A stretch of DNA of 7,654 nt from an uncultured Dehalococcoidia bacterium (GTDB lineage Bacteria > Chloroflexota > Dehalococcoidia > Tepidiformales > Tepidiformaceae). Shown one piece after another: positions 6,592 through 7,654 of the stretch (position 1 is its first letter; every line of letters starts with the position of its first letter). A program made the position numbers and the translations under genes. Where the stretch lies: the NCBI GenBank assembly GCA_937864275.1, contig CALMIW010000216.1, positions 1 to 7,654 on the forward strand, given 5' to 3'. The notes below the pieces were generated by a model, which saw only the letters and a list, made by a program, of their open reading frames with translations, did no database searches and had not been told where the DNA came from.

Positions 6592-6652
6592 CGCACCCTC
6601 CTTCCGGACTGGCGAAGCCGCTCGCCGAGGTGTTCCGAAACGTTCAGGTTAC

Positions 6653-6673
6653 TTCGTGTCAGGTTGACACGAA
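6653..6673. promoter_or_regulatory. Upstream operator-like palindrome of nadA
   Basis: TTCGTGTCA is followed after 3 nt (GGT) by TGACACGAA, a perfect 9-bp inverted repeat. It spans 21 bp and contains a consensus -35 hexamer TTGACA at 6664-6669. It has the same length and layout as the palindrome at 6704-6724: the outer arms are TTCGTGT / ACACGAA here and TTAGTGT / ACACTAA there. A regulator bound here would block RNA polymerase at the -35. The regulator's identity cannot be read from the site. Confidence 0.7.
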
Positions 6674-6693
6674 CTCGGTCACCGTGGCATGGT
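6664..6693 (+). promoter_or_regulatory. Predicted promoter of nadA
   Basis: TTGACA (6664-6669) is a perfect -35. After 18 nt comes CATGGT (6688-6693), a weak -10 that matches three of six consensus positions but is preceded by TGG, an extended -10 feature. Transcription would start near 6700, leaving a leader of about 40 nt. One operator-like palindrome covers the -35 and the other lies from about +2 to +26, an arrangement typical of repression. The -10 is the weak point of this call. Confidence 0.45.
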
Positions 6694-6701
6694 TACCGCA
6701 C

Positions 6702-6726
6702 ACTTAGTGTAGATATGACACTAAGT
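6702..6726. promoter_or_regulatory. Downstream operator-like palindrome of nadA
   Basis: ACTTAGTGT (6702-6710) and ACACTAAGT (6718-6726) form a perfect 9-bp inverted repeat with a 7-nt spacer. Its 21-bp core (6704-6724) lines up without gaps with the palindrome at 6653-6673, sharing TT-GTGT and TGACAC-AA. The centres are 51 bp apart, close to five helical turns, so two bound dimers could sit on the same face of DNA. The right arm ends directly before the Shine-Dalgarno sequence AGGAGG (6727-6732). As RNA it could also fold into a hairpin there, but the match to the upstream site favours a protein operator. Confidence 0.7.
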
Positions 6727-6738
6727 AGGAGGTCCAGC

Positions 6739-7654
6739 ATGGCAGTCCTGTCTCCCAAGGCGCTCGATTACGCCGAGAAGCTCGTGATGTACACCGACCC
6801 GGACACCTGCCCGACGGATGCCCTCATCCCGGTGCCGTTGGCCGAAGAGCCTGCCTTTGTCAGCTGGCAGCAGGACATCCCCCGCGAGTACCTCGCCATG
6901 GCGCCGGAGGAACTGGACCGCCGCATCGCCTATGCCCGGGCAAGGCTCGGCACGAAGCTGACGGTGCTGGGACACCACTACCAGCGCGACGAAGTCATCA
7001 AGTTCGCCGATTTCACCGGCGACAGCTTCAAACTCGCCCGCCACGCCGCCGACAAGGAAGGGCTGGAATACGTCCTCTTCTGCGGCGTCCACTTCATGGC
7101 GGAATCCGCCGACATCCTCACCGACGAAAAGGTGAAGGTCATCCTCCCGAACATGGCGGCGGGCTGCTCGATGGCCGACATGGCCGACCCGGATGACGTC
7201 TTCCAGGCCTGGGACGAGATCCACGAAGCGCTCGGGGAAGACGCCCGGGTGATCCCCGTGACCTACATGAACAGCGCCGCGACGCTCAAGGCGTTCGTCG
7301 GCGAACGGGACGGGCTCGTCTGCACCTCGAGCAATGCTGCTCGCGCACTCCAGTGGGCGTTCGAGCGCGGCGAGAAGGTGCTCTTCTTCCCGGACCAGCA
7401 CCTCGGCCGGAACACCGGCTACTCCATGGGTATCCCGCTTGACGAAATGGTGCTCTGGAATTGGCGCATGCCCCACGGCGGAGTGACCCCGGAGCAGTTG
7501 AAAAAGGCGAAGATCATCCTCTGGCAGGGACACTGCAGCACCCCCCAGCGCTTCACCGTCGACCAGATCGAGAAAGTCCGCAAGGACCATCCGGGAGTCA
7601 ACGTCATCGTCCATCCCGAGTGCCGATGGGAAGTGGTCCAGGCCGCCGACGACA
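6739..7654 (+). CDS. nadA: Quinolinate synthase NadA (3' end beyond window)
   Basis: NadA condenses iminoaspartate, made by NadB or an aspartate dehydrogenase, with dihydroxyacetone phosphate to give quinolinate in de novo NAD synthesis, using a [4Fe-4S] cluster. The 305 residues present show family motifs: GHHYQRDEV (78-86, with substrate-contacting His79 and Tyr81), FADFTGDS (89-96), FCGVHFMAE (114-122, cluster ligand Cys115), NMAAGCSMADM (138-148), PVTYMNS (173-179), CTSSNA (195-200), FFPDQHLGRN (216-225), WQGHC (262-266, Cys266 the likely second ligand) and HPEC (292-295, with active-site His and Glu). The third ligand should lie past the window edge. An N-terminal stretch of about 70 residues before the first motif places it with the longer NadA proteins of about 370 residues. 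The ATG has AGGAGG 6 nt upstream. It follows its own promoter and twin palindromes, so it is probably regulated separately from the cassette before it; nadB or nadC may follow. Confidence 0.97.
   Translation, partial: MAVLSPKALDYAEKLVMYTDPDTCPTDALIPVPLAEEPAFVSWQQDIPREYLAMAPEELDRRIAYARARLGTKLTVLGHHYQRDEVIKFADFTGDSFKLARHAADKEGLEYVLFCGVHFMAESADILTDEKVKVILPNMAAGCSMADMADPDDVFQAWDEIHEALGEDARVIPVTYMNSAATLKAFVGERDGLVCTSSNAARALQWAFERGEKVLFFPDQHLGRNTGYSMGIPLDEMVLWNWRMPHGGVTPEQLKKAKIILWQGHCSTPQRFTVDQIEKVRKDHPGVNVIVHPECRWEVVQAADD

Noticed and set aside
6592..6652. Possible terminator after the membrane protein gene (GGCGA / TCGCC at 6611-6626)
   Set aside because: Only a 5-bp stem and no following T tract; not convincing as an intrinsic terminator.
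6721..7614. 297-codon minus-strand frame opposite nadA
   Set aside because: The plus strand carries every NadA motif and a strong ribosome site; the minus frame is its shadow.

Overview
The window looks like a high-GC bacterial chromosome, mostly core genes with one small accessory cassette. It divides at about position 5550 into a leftward block and a rightward block. Strong GC bias at third codon positions gives long antisense open frames, which I treat as shadows. The host phylum cannot be fixed from the sequence. High GC, the rnc-smc-ftsY order and small RING/PHD-like zinc proteins would fit Chloroflexota, but this is a weak inference.

Leftward block (minus strand, 5485 down to 6): rnc (RNase III), smc (chromosome condensation ATPase) and ftsY (SRP receptor GTPase), in transcription order. 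The genes are packed tightly: 4 nt separate rnc from smc, whose Shine-Dalgarno sequence lies inside the end of rnc, and 73 nt separate smc from ftsY. A good sigma70-type promoter (TTGACT, 18 nt, TATGAT) precedes rnc. The rnc leader can form two directly abutting hairpins that end at its ribosome binding site. The RNase III protein has Gly where the family normally has a metal-binding Asp.

Rightward block, part 1 (5617-6591): three small genes I cannot name. The first two encode related proteins with the same eight-ligand zinc pattern (C4HC3, PHD/RING-like order). The first also carries a C-terminal MerR/excisionase-like helix-turn-helix. The third, overlapping the second by ATGA, encodes a 105-residue protein with two membrane helices. 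This cassette is the best candidate for an undescribed system: a zinc-finger DNA-binding protein, a stand-alone zinc-finger paralogue and a small membrane partner.

Rightward block, part 2 (6592-7654): a 147-nt regulatory region followed by nadA (quinolinate synthase, first committed part of de novo NAD synthesis), which runs off the window. The region holds two 21-bp palindromes with the same layout (7-bp arms, 7-nt spacer, TTMGTGT / ACACKAA), 51 bp apart centre to centre. The first contains a consensus -35 TTGACA and the second lies just before the Shine-Dalgarno sequence. This looks like a repressor-controlled NAD biosynthesis promoter.

No tRNA, rRNA, CRISPR array, insertion sequence or convincing intrinsic terminator was seen, and no stretch longer than 300 bases lacks a gene.
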